Shown: positions 48,207 to 59,807 of the stretch, one piece after another
How the letters are laid out: the number at the start of each line of letters is the position of its first letter
Numbering within the stretch: the first letter of the stretch is position 1
From: Talinum fruticosum
Taxonomy: Eukaryota > Streptophyta > Magnoliopsida > Caryophyllales > Talinaceae
Assembly: GCA_021018815.1 (NCBI GenBank)
Contig: JAITYX010000055.1
Location: 2,975,422 to 3,039,421, forward strand
DNA: 64,000 nucleotides
Direction of reading: 5' to 3'
Translations under genes and position numbers: made by a program
Notes under the pieces: generated by a model
The model's input: the letters and a program-made list of their open reading frames with translations, nothing else
The model's database searches: none
What the model was told of the DNA's origin: nothing

Positions 48207-51200
48207 CTATGCCACAGCAACCACATATGCATTCCATGCATCTTGTTGCTGAAAACTCAAGACCTCTTCGTATTTATCATCTCGTGAGGTGCCAAATCCT
48301 CGAGTCTTTTTATTTTGTTCAGTGTCGGGCATGTCCCTTATCCAGAAGTGGACTTCTCTGAATCCAGCTTCTTCCAAACAGTCCCTTATTTCAGGCAAAG
48401 ACCACCTGCAAATGTTGGCAAATTTAGCTAATCAGGTTTTCCATGGTATGAAGGGGTGATGAATGAAGCAATGAATACGACTTACAGCCTCCAGCTGTAG
48501 GAGAAGGCGTTGCGAATTTTCTTCTGTGGCTTGTGGAGTTGATAATGAAGACTAATCCTGGTTTTCCGCTGAATAACATCAAATTCTTCTTGCTCCCATG
48601 TGTACTGTACATGTCAATGTAAATAGAGTAAGTTGTACAAGTACCGCACCAGTTCAGGAAACAAGAGGGCAGGGGCATCTGACTGACCCACTCCCCACTT
48701 CTATCACATGGCAAGTGTCACTCGAGCTTAGCTATTACCTTTATAGGAATTTCTATGTGCTTTTAGTCTAAAATGAAAAGTCAATTGTCAACATGTTGCC
48801 CACTGACATGGGTGCTTCAGGTGAAATGAAGAGTTTGAGTATATATCAGCAAAATGTACAACCTTTGTGTTCAAGAATCAAAAGAAAGAAAAATGGAAGG
48901 AATTACATAAAAGAGAGAGATTAGTCTATCAATGTGTCAAGAAGACAAAAGCAGTTACCATCAAAAGAAGGTTTTCAATATCAAAATGCATTCTGAACCA
49001 TCTATTCCCATCCTAGACATAGAAACCCACAAATTTTGCATGTTCCTGCTTTATGCAAGGGCTATATCTCCAACAGGGTTCCACTTGACTCACAATGGAA
49101 GGACGATCATGGAGGATTCTAATTTTAGGACTTAATCTTACTCTAACGAATCATGTCGAGTGAAAACCTTTTCTTGGTTAACATCCAAGAAAAGATAATA
49201 TGTGTCAGACAATGCTCTCCAAAGTTTGAGCCCCCACTTCCCATTTGCAGTTAACTATCTAATTACAATCTTTCTCCTGTGGAGGCCATAGATGTATAGT
49301 GCAACAATTCCCCCAAATCCCTGTGCTCAAGAACCTTCAGATATTTTCTAGGTACATGAAATAACCCACCTCCCAGCACCTAATGGTATGAGACAAATTA
49401 AATTTATGGAGAGAAGGAACCTGCAACACCCAGGACTATATTAAGTAAATGGAACACACCGTAAAATTAGAAAATTTCCTCTGGAGCTTCAGTCCCCGCT
49501 CAGATGATGTACCGCCATATAAGTCCATAACAAATATGCCACCCTTCTTAGACAGACCACCGAGGGCATGCTTGAAATAAGAAACAAGCTCTTTCCGCTT
49601 GTGAAGGCAGCAGCAACTGTAATTAAAAGCACACACAATATCCCTTGGAGGCAACTGGCAATCCCTCTTCACAATGCAACTAATTACCGAATCCGCAGAT
49701 CCTGGAGATGGTTCTGCTGATATATCTTGTGTGACGTCTTTACTGTCTTCTAGTGTTAAGTTACTCAGATCCTGGGGAGTCAATTTGACGAGTCTAGACT
49801 CCAAAGGTTGCAGGACATTTCCATGGAAGAGTGTAATCCTAGAACTGTCCTCATCGCCAACTTTGTCAACATTGTTTTCCATACACCAAACAAGTGCCTC
49901 AAGATCTAGATCCACACCTATGGCAGTTCTTCGAGGATCACTTGAAGCCACTCTGTGCTGTTGAACATGAGGCAATACTTAGTTCAGGTTCCACTTCAAA
50001 AAATTTTGTTAATACATGATTCAGGTCAACCACATGCCGTATTTTTGACGCCATAATGAATTAAAATTAGCCTTGTTTTGGCAAAAAAGAACAAAACACA
50101 ACTCAAATCGAATATAATTCCCAAGGCAAAATGCAACAAGTCCTATACATGTGGAGAAGTAAACAATGGCTGTATTCATCAAATCCTTTTGAATTCATAA
50201 TATCATATCAGAGTTCCCCAGGCCCGCTTAGTGGGATTTACACTAGCACAGTGTTACTATTGTTGCTTTTGTTGTTATATTTTTCGTTTGATGAAGGGTA
50301 TAATCATTTTCGAGCCGGGAGAGTTTAAGGTAAAAGGCTCCCTACAAGTGCGCTTGTAGGGATTCCAACTTGTGTTCTCCTCCTTACCAGGGTGAGGCCC
50401 CTACCACCTTAACCGACACTTTATTGGTTGCTTTTGTTGTTATATCTTACATCATACTTTGGACAATGTTTCAGACATTTTATGAAGGTTCAGTCCCAAC
50501 CCCTTCCCCCTCCCCTAACAAAAGAATTTCAAACCTTATAATTTTAAATCTCATCACATCAGATAAAAACAACATAGTCGATATCCCATCATAGGCTGAA
50601 GGCTGGAATCATGTGAGAGGCATGAGGATCCCACAACTCTCTAAGTAAATATAAATTGATTTTGTCCTCTTACAGTGACTGCTCCATTAGTTTTTCTTAA
50701 TCAAGATCAATTATACAGCAAGGCATACCAACAATTATGCTGATATGAGACTATTTATTAGTTTTCTGCTTCCAAAATAGTACAGAATGAGACAAAACTG
50801 CTTGCAAAAAAACAATTTTAAGAATCTTTCTATTGCAGAACTATCACTATGCACTCCATACGTTTTCAATTATCAAAGGTTAGGAATGGCGTGAATTTCA
50901 GAAAGAAGTGAAAAGACATTCAATTCTAATCTACATATATTTTACAATGTAGAGAAGCTTCAAAGATGAAACTCATACTTTATTGTTTACCAGGACAATA
51001 GCAAAACGTAGCAAACAGCTTTGTGTATCAAATGCTACAAAGAAACCTATTCTTTAGATGCATATGCACAGAAAATCAAAATCAACAATAGAAATCAAAA
51101 AACATTCCCTATTTCCCAATAAGTTATCCATAAAACGAAGCGGTAGTTATAAGAAGGAAAGAAACAGGAATGCACAATATCAATAGAGAAAAGCATATGT

Positions 51201-52218
51201 GAAGCCTTACAACACCAAGATCGCAAAAGTTTCTGCTCGAACTTTGAAAGATCATTCAATCCTCCCCACATAATTCAATGTTCTGAATAGTATCATCTCG
51301 AATAGTATCATCTTGCAACTGTCCTCAGAATACAAGCAAGCCATATGCAAAGGTGTAGAACAGGGAAGAGTACAGCAAGATTCAAAACCATGGCCAAAGA
51401 AACTGTTCTATGCAGACAAAACTGCATTACATAATACTCATTTAGCTTAGACGGATGCTCATCTAACAGCAAATATTTTATCAGTTAAGCAAGATGAAAA
51501 CCGCATTGGATTTGCTTAATGTAGACAAAGTTCAAAATAACATGACAAACAGAATATGACAACTAAACTTGGGATTACATCAAATTTTATTAAGGTACAC
51601 ACAGAATAGCAAAAAGGAAATTTGGGATTATCTTTTACTCTAGAGAATAAGCATGGGAAAACAAAAATTAAACAAATATTATTCCAAAAAATGAAGGATT
51701 AGAGTGAAACTGAATCTTACCTAAGAAGGGCAGTACCACAAAAATCTTCCTGAAGATGAAGAGGCGCCCTCCCACCAACATACATCAAGAAGAATTTCTG
51801 CAGATAGCTTATGTCCCCCTTTGGTGACTAAAACAAAAAAGACATATATATCAAACCACCAATTAAATCCGGCAATTAACCAATTAACTTCATTCACAAC
51901 ATTTGGAAGAAAGAGAGAGAGAGAGAGAGAGAGAACCTGCACAGATTGCTGGTAAAGTGAGAACTTTGAAGTAATTAAATTATCAGTTGAAGAGTTGGGC
52001 GGATTTTGTGGGTGCCCATTTTCTGGTTGCTCCGATTCTTGTTCCTCATCTTCTTCTGCTTCTTCTTCATCGTTGGAAAGAGAAAGAGAAGGTGGGTAGT
52101 GGTCAGAAGAGGCATTGCAGGTGGCACCATCTTCTTCGTCTTCGTGAGGGAAATGAGAGAATCTATGACGAGAGGAAGGTCGCTGCTGATGCCTTTGCTT
52201 CTTGCCGTGCTTCCCCAT
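48207..52218 (-). CDS. SAM-dependent methyltransferase, nuclear/cytosolic (5 exons)
   Basis: Exons in transcript order are 52218-51937, 51827-51721, 49952-49460, 48604-48486 and 48405-48207, giving 399 aa. The N-terminus is basic and then strongly acidic (HFPHEDEED, NDEEEAEEDEEQ). The class I methyltransferase core follows: HLQEDFCGTALL (SAM-binding region), GVDLDLEAL (acidic loop), DIVCAFNYSCCCLHKR, KKGGIFVMDLYGG, YTWEQEEFDV and AFSYSWRLWSLPEI. The substrate is unknown. From memory the best Arabidopsis relative is At2g27590, next to SKD1. Exon 3 is odd: the conserved acceptor position (exon start 49957) would encode the family's STEWL but then lose frame by one base before SDPRR. Using the AG five bases downstream (exon start 49952) restores frame as RVASSDPRR. 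A GA repeat abuts the exon 1 donor. MGKHGKK at 52218 was chosen over an in-frame ATG 51 bases upstream because it matches the basic N-terminus of the family. Confidence 0.88.
50208..50283 (+). mobile_element. Possible SINE-like remnant in methyltransferase intron 2
   Basis: CCCCAGGCCCGCTTAGTGGGAT followed by ACACTAGCACAGTGTTACTATTGTTGC and TTTTGTTGTT keeps the GTGGGAT and TTG-tail landmarks of the two SINE-like copies in the window, but the GGGTAAG box is absent. It lies in a 1.8-kb intron that otherwise shows only short chance frames. Weak call. Confidence 0.25.
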
Positions 52219-52750
52219 CTCTCTCTCACTGTAGTGGCGAGGCGGCGGCAGTGGCAGTTTGTATTTCACCGCTTTCTGGGTTTTTTTCGGCGAAATTGAG
52301 AAAGGGTTTAACTGGCAACCGCCAATTGACCGTTGGTTTGCTAAATTTGCCCCATGGATTTCCTCTTTCTTTCTTTATATCCACTTCCTTATAATTTTTT
52401 GTTGTCGAAAAGCAAGATGAGTACAAATCAAATAGTTGCCTTACAATAAAATTATTTATAGTCTATGAAGAATTCTGAATGAATAAGGAAAAACAATTAA
52501 TAAAAATATCCCGAATTATTTAAAATCAAAAATTATGGTTAAAATTTTGAATGAATAAGGAAAGTATTCAAGAAAAAGTTCTTTATAGAAACTAACAACA
52601 TTTTTCAGTGTGATTTGGAGAGATTCAGTTGTAAATAATTTGATCCTTACACGCATGATTGACAATATACTCAAAAATCTCACATCCTATAGGTACAACA
52701 AAGTACGGCTATTCAAATTATGCCAAAAGAATACATTGGACGTTAAGTGT
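52219..52750. other. Upstream region of the methyltransferase gene
   Basis: A GC-richer 150 bases next to the start codon are the probable 5' UTR and core promoter. Further out is AT-rich DNA up to the 21-bp minisatellite. No gene is seen. Confidence 0.5.
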
Positions 52751-53320
52751 TGTCAACGTATGTCAAGTGCTTGTCTAGGCATACCATGATCTTGTCAAGG
52801 TATGTTAAAACGTTGTCATGGCCTGCCAAGTACTTATAAAGGCATGCCACAACTTTGTCAACATATGTCAAGTGCTTATGTAGGCATGCTAAGATCTTGT
52901 CAACATATGTCAAGTGCTTATGTAAGCATGCTAAGACCTTGTCAAGCAATGCCAAGTAATTGTCTAAGCATGTCATGGTTTTATCAAGGCATGCTAAGAC
53001 ATTGTCAAGGCATGTCAAGTGCTTGTGAACATATGTTAAGTGCATGTCTTGGTACGTCATGGTAGTGTTAGGACATGCTAAGACCTTGTCAAACCATACC
53101 AAGTGCTTGTCAATACATGTCATGGTGTTGCCAAGGCATGCCAAATACTTGTCAACGTATGCCAAGTCCTTGTCAACGTATGTCAAGTGTTTGTCTCGAC
53201 ATGCTAAGGTCTTGTCAAGACATGTCAAGGTTTTGTTAATGAATGTCACGGCCTTGTCAATGCATATCAAATGTTTGTCAACGTGTGTCAAATACTTGTC
53301 AAGGCTTATGTTGACAACCT
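52743..53320 (-). other. Heptapeptide-repeat open frame across the minisatellite
   Basis: The minus-strand frame is open for about 190 codons and ends at TAA (52743-52745). Each 21-bp unit encodes one heptad with Leu/Met at position 2, Leu/Val/Ile at position 5, then Asp-Lys. Hydrophobic spacing of 3 and 4 is that of a coiled coil, and Cys or Tyr often sits at position 4. The frame has no ATG before the array. It opens after a TAG at about 53322, which lies in an acceptor-like TTTTTATTAG, so it could only be an internal or terminal exon, or start at an ATG inside the array. Any period-21 repeat without a stop would show such a frame, so coding status is unproven. Confidence 0.25.
52751..53296. 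repeat. 21-bp minisatellite, 26 full units with no indel
   Basis: From 52751 every unit is exactly 21 bases through 53296, with partial units on both sides. The plus-strand consensus is close to TGTCAAGGCATGTCAAGTGCT. Units differ from each other by several substitutions, yet not one insertion or deletion was found in 546 bases. A 42-bp higher-order pattern is visible where the pair TGTCAACATATGTCAAGTGCT plus TATGTA-GCATGCTAAGA is repeated back to back (units 6-9). Because 21 is a multiple of three, frames stay open: the minus-strand frame runs from 53291 to 52743 as a heptapeptide repeat near HLTCLDK, with Leu at positions 2 and 5. Confidence 0.95.
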
Positions 53321-54114
53321 AATAAAAATCACACTATTTACATGAAGACTCGGAAAGCATATGATTGTACAGTAGAAACGAAAATAGGTCCATATACTCA
53401 AGAGCGTGCATAAAAGACATGACCTCAGTCCTCAAATTCTACCTAAAGCTTTGTACTTCAATTCAGCATCCTGAATCCTGATATACACCAAACCCTCCCC
53501 ACGCCTCTCCCCTTCCTTCCCTGGCGATGATTAGAAAGGAAAAGGAGTCAACATGAAGGTGTTAATGGTAAAATCTATTTCAGAATAGTTATGCAGTAGA
53601 AATGTGTTATATTCAATGATTTATTGATCATTTCAAAAAAGGAGAGCAGAACCTATGCAGAATTTATTTATTTATTTCCTCCATAACTAATTAAATGAAG
53701 AGAACACAATCCATATACAAAAGGGAAAAATTGTACAGCTATCAAGTCAAAACAACCAAATGTTATAAAAGCCATCAGAGTAATAACTTCAGGGGAAGCT
53801 CTGAAATAATGGATCATCACCATTCAGTTGCTCACCAGTCCTGCTATTGCGCATCCTTCCCGTACTACGTCACCAAGTTCATAAAAATAATAGGAAATGC
53901 GGAAAGCATCCAAGACAATTCGTTGTTGGATATATCACAGTCGAATTTCAATGGGTGGCAAAATGCCAATTCTGCATGAGGCTTTATGACTTGAACAAAT
54001 TATACAACTACAGGATTCAATATAATTAACACTATCTTTGCTCAAGAACCAAAATTCCCTGGTCAGATCATTTTCCTAAGATACATTCAGCAAATGTGAC
54101 GTGAAAACATCAGT
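53297..54114. other. Intergenic between minisatellite and L21 gene
   Basis: No gene is recognised. A GA/CT-poor, AT-rich stretch contains short chance frames at 53695-54029 and a partial repeat unit at its left edge. The right part is expected to hold the 3' UTR of the L21 gene. Confidence 0.45.
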
Positions 54115-54187
54115 TTAGATTCCAAGAAAATAGATTCGAACTACCAGCATATGGACTAGTCCACCAATAGAATATGTCAAAAACCAA

Positions 54188-57100
54188 CTAGGCAGCAACC
54201 GGTTCTTTTTCTGCTTTGTTGCTAGTTGTTTTAATTGTTTGGGGGAAGGTAGTGGTCGTTCAGGCTTCTCAATTCCTTGAATGTCTGTTATTCTCAACCT
54301 TGTAAGTTCCTGCAAAGACATTTACCCATTAGTAACTAACAAAACTTCAAATGTTCAAAGAGTATAAATTTCGTGGTAGATGCTTCACCTGTCTGTGACC
54401 TTTGGTCCTTCTGTAGTTCTTTCTCCTCTTCTTTTTGAATATAATCACTTTAGCATCTAGAGCCTGGAAAACAAGAACAATTTGATCATGATACTAACAC
54501 CACACAATGGAAACAGCTTTTGCTGTAACATATTAGGTTGCTTGTTCATGATACAAGGACTCATCAAGAAACAATTTGATCCATTGAATGCACATTGAAT
54601 GAAGGTATAATAGGTGCCCAACCAATGTCTTAATGGAAAAAAGATATCTAGTAAGTAACAGCACCTCAAAACATCTCTTAGGTTGGGTTTTAGAGAAATA
54701 TTTTCGGCTTTCCAATAAGAAATTCCAACTTCTGTTCATTTGGATGGCACTTTATTGACCAGCATTATACTCACATTATTCATTATGAAAAAGTGTGTTC
54801 TTGGCCTAGGTACTAAAATAGACAGTTCAGAGTCCAGACCCTGTCGGAGTGCTAAGGAGTTGAAAGTGACATGAAGCAGGCAAAACAATACAATACAAAG
54901 CATAGTTTCTTGCTGAAAATCCTTCCCAGTTCTTCCCCCATGGAGGACAAAACAAGGAAATGCTTAGATATAAAAGATCCAAAGCTGTCACAGACACAGA
55001 AAAACAAGAAAAGACAGAATGTTCTCAGAGTTCTTACATGCTCCTCGACAACAGCATGAACAGCTGCTTCAGGGAGTATGGGTCTGCCAATGATGGTCTG
55101 AGTAGATGAACCCAACATCAGGACCTTATTCAAGATAAGCTGCAATACATGAAGAATAACACATCAGGATTTTTCTTATAATACAGAACAAAGACATAGT
55201 GGCAGCACAAAACATTGCATGACTGCCAAAGTCTTCATTAGTTCGTATTGCATGAAAGTTGTAAAAATGAAGACCTCACGTAGAAGTTCTGAAATTAAAC
55301 TGCCATTAACATTGGAAGATGGCTAGAACACTAATACCTTAACGCAATTCCTCTTTCCATAACATATTCAACTGACAGGGAGACAGAGCTTAGCAGAGTA
55401 AGCTGACTACGCTATTGAACATTACACATTACAATAAAAATTGGAAAGATACATATTGCTTATGCAAAAGTCTAATTTTTGAGGCCAATGAAAGCCGATG
55501 AATCCAGAAATAAGCCATTGCAACCGTCTAGTTCGTACTGGGAAGTGCAGCAACTCGAGGAACTGAAACCATTGATCAAAGCTGTCATCCCTGGTAGGCG
55601 CCAAAGGTCCTCCTGCTAGCAAATCCAGGCTAGAATAGACATGGCTTATACTATGCAGATTCACTTATCTTTTATAACTATGGAAGAGAATCCTCTCCAG
55701 TTAGAAGGACTACAATCTTGCAATCCACCCATTCAACGGATCAGATTTCAAGTTAAAGAATTTACCACTGGTGGTAAAATATTTGCTGAGAAAAATCTCA
55801 ACCACTGAATGGGTGGACTCCAAGATTGCATTCCTCTCTCGCCGACTTTAGAGGATCCTCTTCCAGATCTACCATACTTCTATCAAGGTCAAATTCTTCA
55901 GTCTTTCGAAAACAACCTATCTCACAAGCCGCGTCAGTAGTAAATTTTGGAAAATCCTGACCCCACAAACCCAGCTTAGGAATCCATACTGTGCCATCAT
56001 TCTAGTTTGTTAGCTAGTAAAGAGATACAGAATCCTAATTAACGTGCAATCTCTCAGCACTGAAGCATGATATATCTGTTGAACGCAGGAGGATGGAGAT
56101 TAACCAAGTTCCAGTACTGATCATATTCCGTTCCAGTCCATCTATTTCAGACATTCCAATTCTGGATCCATCTTTGTTGAGAATATCCACTCATCACTCA
56201 CTTTTCAATTTGACCCTATCTATCCGATTCCTTCAAATTTCGCTCATTCCTGACACCCAATAAAGAAATTTAAATTGAACCAAAACATTCTCTTCTTCAA
56301 ATAGGTCCTAGGCCCAAGCAATTATGCCAAAACAATTTAAAAGCAATTGTAGTAGTATATCATTTTCCTCACATGAGGATCCAATACAAACTGATGAAAT
56401 TATCTCAAATTGCGTTGAAACAATTAAAAGGGTTTACTTTATGAGCAGCAAGGTGTGACACTAAGACCCTGTTCCATTTAATTGTAAAACTGTAACTTGT
56501 AAGGTTTGAGGAGTTGTAAGATAGTAGTAAAGTTAGATATAAAGAGTTATAAGAAGTGTGAGGCTCTAAGCTAAAACTAAATGGAACACGGTCTAAATGT
56601 TGACAGTATTGTCTCACTAATCAGAAAATATTCTTCACAAATTGTGAAAAATGAACAGCACCACTATCTCAATCTAAAACCAGAATCATTCTACCACAAA
56701 CCATCAAACTTAAGGATCATGTGACTGCTTGATATCATTTTCAATGTACCAATATGCTTTCACCCCAAGTTTCAATCAATCCCAAGTGTAACCCAATTCA
56801 ATCATTGCTATGGAGAGACCATGAATCACCATCAAGGTAACAATGTTAAGAACAACATCAATCTAAATAACCTACTTAATTCCCTAACAATCTATTCCTT
56901 CCAAAATAACGAATACATGTTAAAGATAGAACTTTCATCCACCATTTCACCCAAAAATCATTCTCAAACGTCGTATAATCGACTCCGCAATCACGCATCC
57001 CAGCAATTAAATTAAGAGAACATGAAATTCATTCAACTAAAGCATGAAATTTCAAGCCCTTCCAAATGTTCACCTTGTCATTAACGTCGCAGTATTTGAG

Positions 57101-57712
57101 CTTCTCCACGTATATGCTATCTCCATTGCTGACCTTAAACTGATGCGATCCAATCTACAGAAATGACAATCACAGACCCACCAACAACAAAAAAATCATA
57201 CTCCTTTCAACCATCAACAACACCGGAAAAAAAAGGAAATGACCTACCTGAACAATGGCGAAAACGGGCTCATAGCGCTTGAAGACCTTATCACTGGGTT
57301 CGAGTGGCCCGATCACCTTGTACCCAATATTCGCCGCTTCTTCAATCTTATCCTCAACGGAGTATGCTCTGCTAACAAGGCTCGATGACCCATCTACACT
57401 TTCTCTGTCCCCATTTCCGTCGATGTCTCCCTCACCCTCGTCGTCGCTGGTTTCATAATCCTCTTCATCATCCTCCTCTTCTGCATCATCGACGATTTTT
57501 GGGGGTTTAGGGTCTTTGGACCGCGAAGAGAAGCTACGATGTGGGGCCGATTGGGGCTCGAAATGGGGTTGGAAAATGTGAGGAAGGCGTTGGAGAGAGG
57601 AGAGTTGAGAAGCTAGCGATTTGAGGGGTTGGAGAGAGAGAATGTGGGGATTGCAGGAGAGAAGCGAAGAGCTATGGCGGGTTAGAGCGGTGAGACATCG
57701 TCTACACGCCAT
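54188..57712 (-). CDS. NFD1: Mitochondrial ribosomal protein L21 (bL21m; 5 exons)
   Basis: Exons in transcript order are 57712-57248, 57154-57074, 55139-55038, 54463-54389 and 54309-54188, giving about 281 aa with one base restored. The N-terminus MACRRCL... is basic with many Ser and Arg and no early acidic residue, as in mitochondrial presequences. A strongly acidic linker (DDAEEEDDEEDYE) follows. The L21 domain has YAIVQ-like FAIVQ, IGSHQFKV, GDSIYVEKL, LGS..TIIGRPILPEAAVHA and the RNA-binding KKKRRKNYRRTKGHRQ. Arabidopsis NFD1 is the known homologue and is needed for polar nuclear fusion in the female gametophyte. In exon 5 the coding strand has CCCCC (complement G run 54241-54245). With six C the protein ends KAEKEPVAA at 54190, as in homologues. 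As written, it runs in another frame to 54115 and gains a hydrophobic tail, which I consider false. Confidence 0.9.
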
Positions 57713-59807
57713 TGTTGTAGTGAATCAAGGTTCTTTTCCTCGTCGCTGGAGATGCCGGGGTTTTACAAAGCACATACCCCAGAGAGAGAGAGAGAGAGAG
57801 AGATGGATGGACTAGGGTTTAAGCTGTTGGGCTCATGAACCAGATGCGTATAATCCATAAAGCGTTCCTATTGGGCTATTGGCGAGGGGCGTGGGACGTC
57901 TAATTCTCAATTCTTTGCCAATATTAGCATCTGGCTGGCACTGAAGCAAGCTTAACGACTATAGATGAGATTTCACCAAAATCCAAAAATTAGACTCGAA
58001 TTTGAAAACATCGATTCAAATCCGTCTTATTTATAATGAATTTTGGTATGAAAAAGTAAAAAAATGGGTGCGGAATGGGTGGGGAAATGACAAGTTCGGC
58101 TAGGGGTGCGGATAAGGTATATGATTTACCCCACCTTCATCTACATCCAACCCTGTTTATTTCAATGTGAATTTTTTTACATAACCAATAGACATGTCAA
58201 TTATCATATGAAATGTATAGAAAAATATTTACACACTTTACAACTAAATTGTAATTTTCTTACAAATAAAAATGATTTCATTCTCATAGGACACAAACAT
58301 AATTCTCATATGTCGATTTAGGTTTTTTTGCCTCATCACATTTAAACTCAAATAAAACTCATAAATCCAAAAAAATCGTTATGTACGGGTATGGTATAGA
58401 TTTTCAAAACTCAATGTGTGTGGATACGATTTTGGGTATAATTTTTAAAATGGGTATGGGTTTGAATATGACTCCACCCGACCCAAGTCCGCCCTGTTTT
58501 CAACCCTATCGACAAGGCCTCAAATTCAACTTTATCAAAGATCAACTCAAACCCAAATTAATCCTATCATTCTTATGACCCATTATATATTATTGCACAA
58601 TTGTATGCAACACAAATTTCTTATTTTTTTCACATGTATACTTAGATATCCTATAATTAAAAATTTCAAATAAAAAATAAAAATTTAAGCGAATTGAACA
58701 AATTTAAAAAGAAGTGAGAGTAATTTTTTGAGAGATATGTGTGAAGATTGATGATGAGCGAATGAGGCAAAAAGTGTTTGAATTACTTGAGGAAATTAAG
58801 GCAAATCGTAAGTCATCTAAAAAAATTTAATTGGGGTTTTTAGGTAGGGTATGGGTCTTAAATTTCAAACTTAGGCTCATACTTAAACCCGTTTAATACC
58901 ACTTGGACCCAAACCCGACCTAGACCCATGAAGTCCATTTCTTTTATACCCAAACCCTTTAATTTGAGTCGATTTGGCGGGTCCAAGCTGAAACCCGAAC
59001 CCACTAACTCTTAAAACCCAAATCGAACATATAGTTGGTACAAACAAACTAGTTTTTGTCATTAATAGCCGTAGGATGCACATATTATGAACAATTCACG
59101 ACCTCTTAAAGGCAAAAACATAAAAGGAAATCATAAACTCACGAGTAATAAAATTAACATTTTCGATTCATTACGTATCCATTAGACATGTCGTATCCTA
59201 TTTCTCAAAAAGTTACGTATTTATGTGTCGACATCATATAATTCCGATGTCACATATTAATATTTGTACTTTTTAATTTGTACCTCATTTGAACACTCCA
59301 AGAAAACATAATGCATAATTACACATAAAATTATGCCGTAATACTGTGCTTACTTAAGTTATATAGGCTAGGGTTTATTGTATATAACTAACTCTCATGA
59401 TTGGCTTAGAATGTGAGATCTTTTTATAAAGAAAAACCACTTCTCCAAGTTCAAACCAAATTCGTGGTTTGGAAAAGAAACCCCCATCAAGATCAAGGCA
59501 GAGCGAGTGAACCTTCGTGTATTGATTCATAGACTAAACGCATAAGGTGCGCAAAGCGCACCGTCCCTCGTCTCCCCTCTCTCTTCCTTCCTCGCAAATC
59601 CACCCAAAATCCCCGTCATAGTCACGCGTCTCCTCCTCCCTCTCTTTGATTATTCTTCTACAGATCAACATATTCGTCGTCGAGATCAAAATCCCACCTC
59701 CCCGATAATCTCTTTCTCTCTCCTAGGGCTCCTAATCACCCCCAATTCCACAATTATCGTCTTCACAATCAGCTCGATTTATGCAACCCTAGCCCTCAAT
59801 TGAAGAT
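57713..59807. other. Divergent intergenic region, L21 and VPS4 promoters
   Basis: A (GA)n run at 57780-57803 lies in the L21 5' UTR or promoter. The middle (about 58070-59000) contains GGGTGCGGA, CCCGACCC and ACCCGAACCC words in both orientations, probably remnants of hAT-like MITEs, but no matching termini or duplications were found. The last 250 bases are CT-rich, as expected for the VPS4 5' UTR. Confidence 0.45.

Noticed and set aside
52802..53322. Plus-strand open frames across the 21-bp array
   Set aside because: Any array with period 21 and no stop in the unit keeps frames open. The plus frames lack the regular hydrophobic spacing seen on the minus strand.
58070..59000. Another hAT-like MITE (TAGGGGTGCGGA ... 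CCGCCCTG...CCCTA)
   Set aside because: The candidate ends match only for about eight bases and the flanking 8-mers differ, so boundaries cannot be defended; kept only as possible remnants.
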